Source of the DNA: Candidatus Thioglobus sp.
GTDB taxonomy: Bacteria; Pseudomonadota; Gammaproteobacteria; PS1; Thioglobaceae
Direction of reading: 5' to 3'
DNA: 7,973 nucleotides
Assembly (NCBI GenBank): GCA_003978285.1
Contig: QOAB01000061.1
Location: 1 to 7,973 of the forward strand
Shown here: positions 7,942 through 7,973 of the stretch, piece by piece
How the letters are laid out: every line of letters begins with the position of its first letter
How positions within the stretch are numbered: position 1 is the stretch's first letter
Program-made: the position numbers and the translations under genes
Notes under the pieces: model-generated
Told to the model about the DNA's origin: nothing
Seen by the model: the letters and a program-made list of their open reading frames with translations, nothing else
Databases searched by the model: none

Positions 7942-7973
7942 ATGCAATACAAACAATTTTTCTCGCGCTTGTT
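7942..7973 (+). CDS. Possible first codons of a divergent gene, cut by the window end
   Basis: An ATG opens a frame of ten codons (MQYKQFFSRL) that is still open at the window end. It follows a candidate rightward promoter and lies divergent from pyrG. An in-frame TAA at 7933-7935 limits the start to this ATG or a TTG one codon earlier. There is no clear Shine-Dalgarno. Ten residues are too few to recognise a product. Confidence 0.3.
   Translation, partial: MQYKQFFSRL

Overview
The window is an AT-rich bacterial chromosome segment of housekeeping and conserved accessory genes, densely packed and with no mobile element. The order hisS–yfgM–der, a CpdA-type phosphodiesterase next to a YqiB (DUF1249) protein, and the strong match of PyrG, HisS and Der to proteobacterial versions all point to a gammaproteobacterium. 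The low GC, tight overlaps and missing bamB would suit a compact marine sulfur-oxidiser of the SUP05/Thioglobus type, but that last step is inference from memory, not something the sequence proves.

Left part (1–2523, + strand). Four overlapping genes form one transcription unit whose start lies outside the window: the C-terminal part of a CpdA-like metallophosphoesterase, a DUF1249/YqiB-like protein, a cytosolic 5'-nucleotidase of the cN-I type (PF06189-like), and a multi-spanning membrane protein of the nucleoside-recognition ('Gate') type. The overlaps are 10, 16 and 4 bases, so the four are probably translated together. If the family assignments hold, the set can be read as a short pathway: cAMP to AMP, AMP to adenosine, and nucleoside movement across the membrane, with YqiB as an unknown partner. 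The 5'-nucleotidase is visibly an internal duplication, with one catalytic HAD-like half and one half that has lost its catalytic residues.

Middle (2524–5897, + strand). After a 58-base gap with a plausible extended -10 promoter come hisS (histidyl-tRNA synthetase), yfgM (inner-membrane periplasmic TPR chaperone/ancillary translocon protein) and der (double-domain ribosome-assembly GTPase), with gaps of only 12 and 13 bases. This is the widespread gammaproteobacterial hisS cluster, but bamB, which normally sits between yfgM and der, is absent.

Right part (5875–7973). der runs into a convergent - strand pair: pyrG (CTP synthase, complete and with all key residues) followed by a small six-cysteine protein of unknown function whose GTG start shares one base with the pyrG stop (TAGTG). 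This small gene overlaps the 3' end of der by 23 bases, and a terminator-like hairpin lies across the junction. Upstream of pyrG is a 111-base end region with a perfect 6+4+6 palindrome between candidate promoter elements on both strands, and possibly the first codons of a divergent gene cut by the window end.
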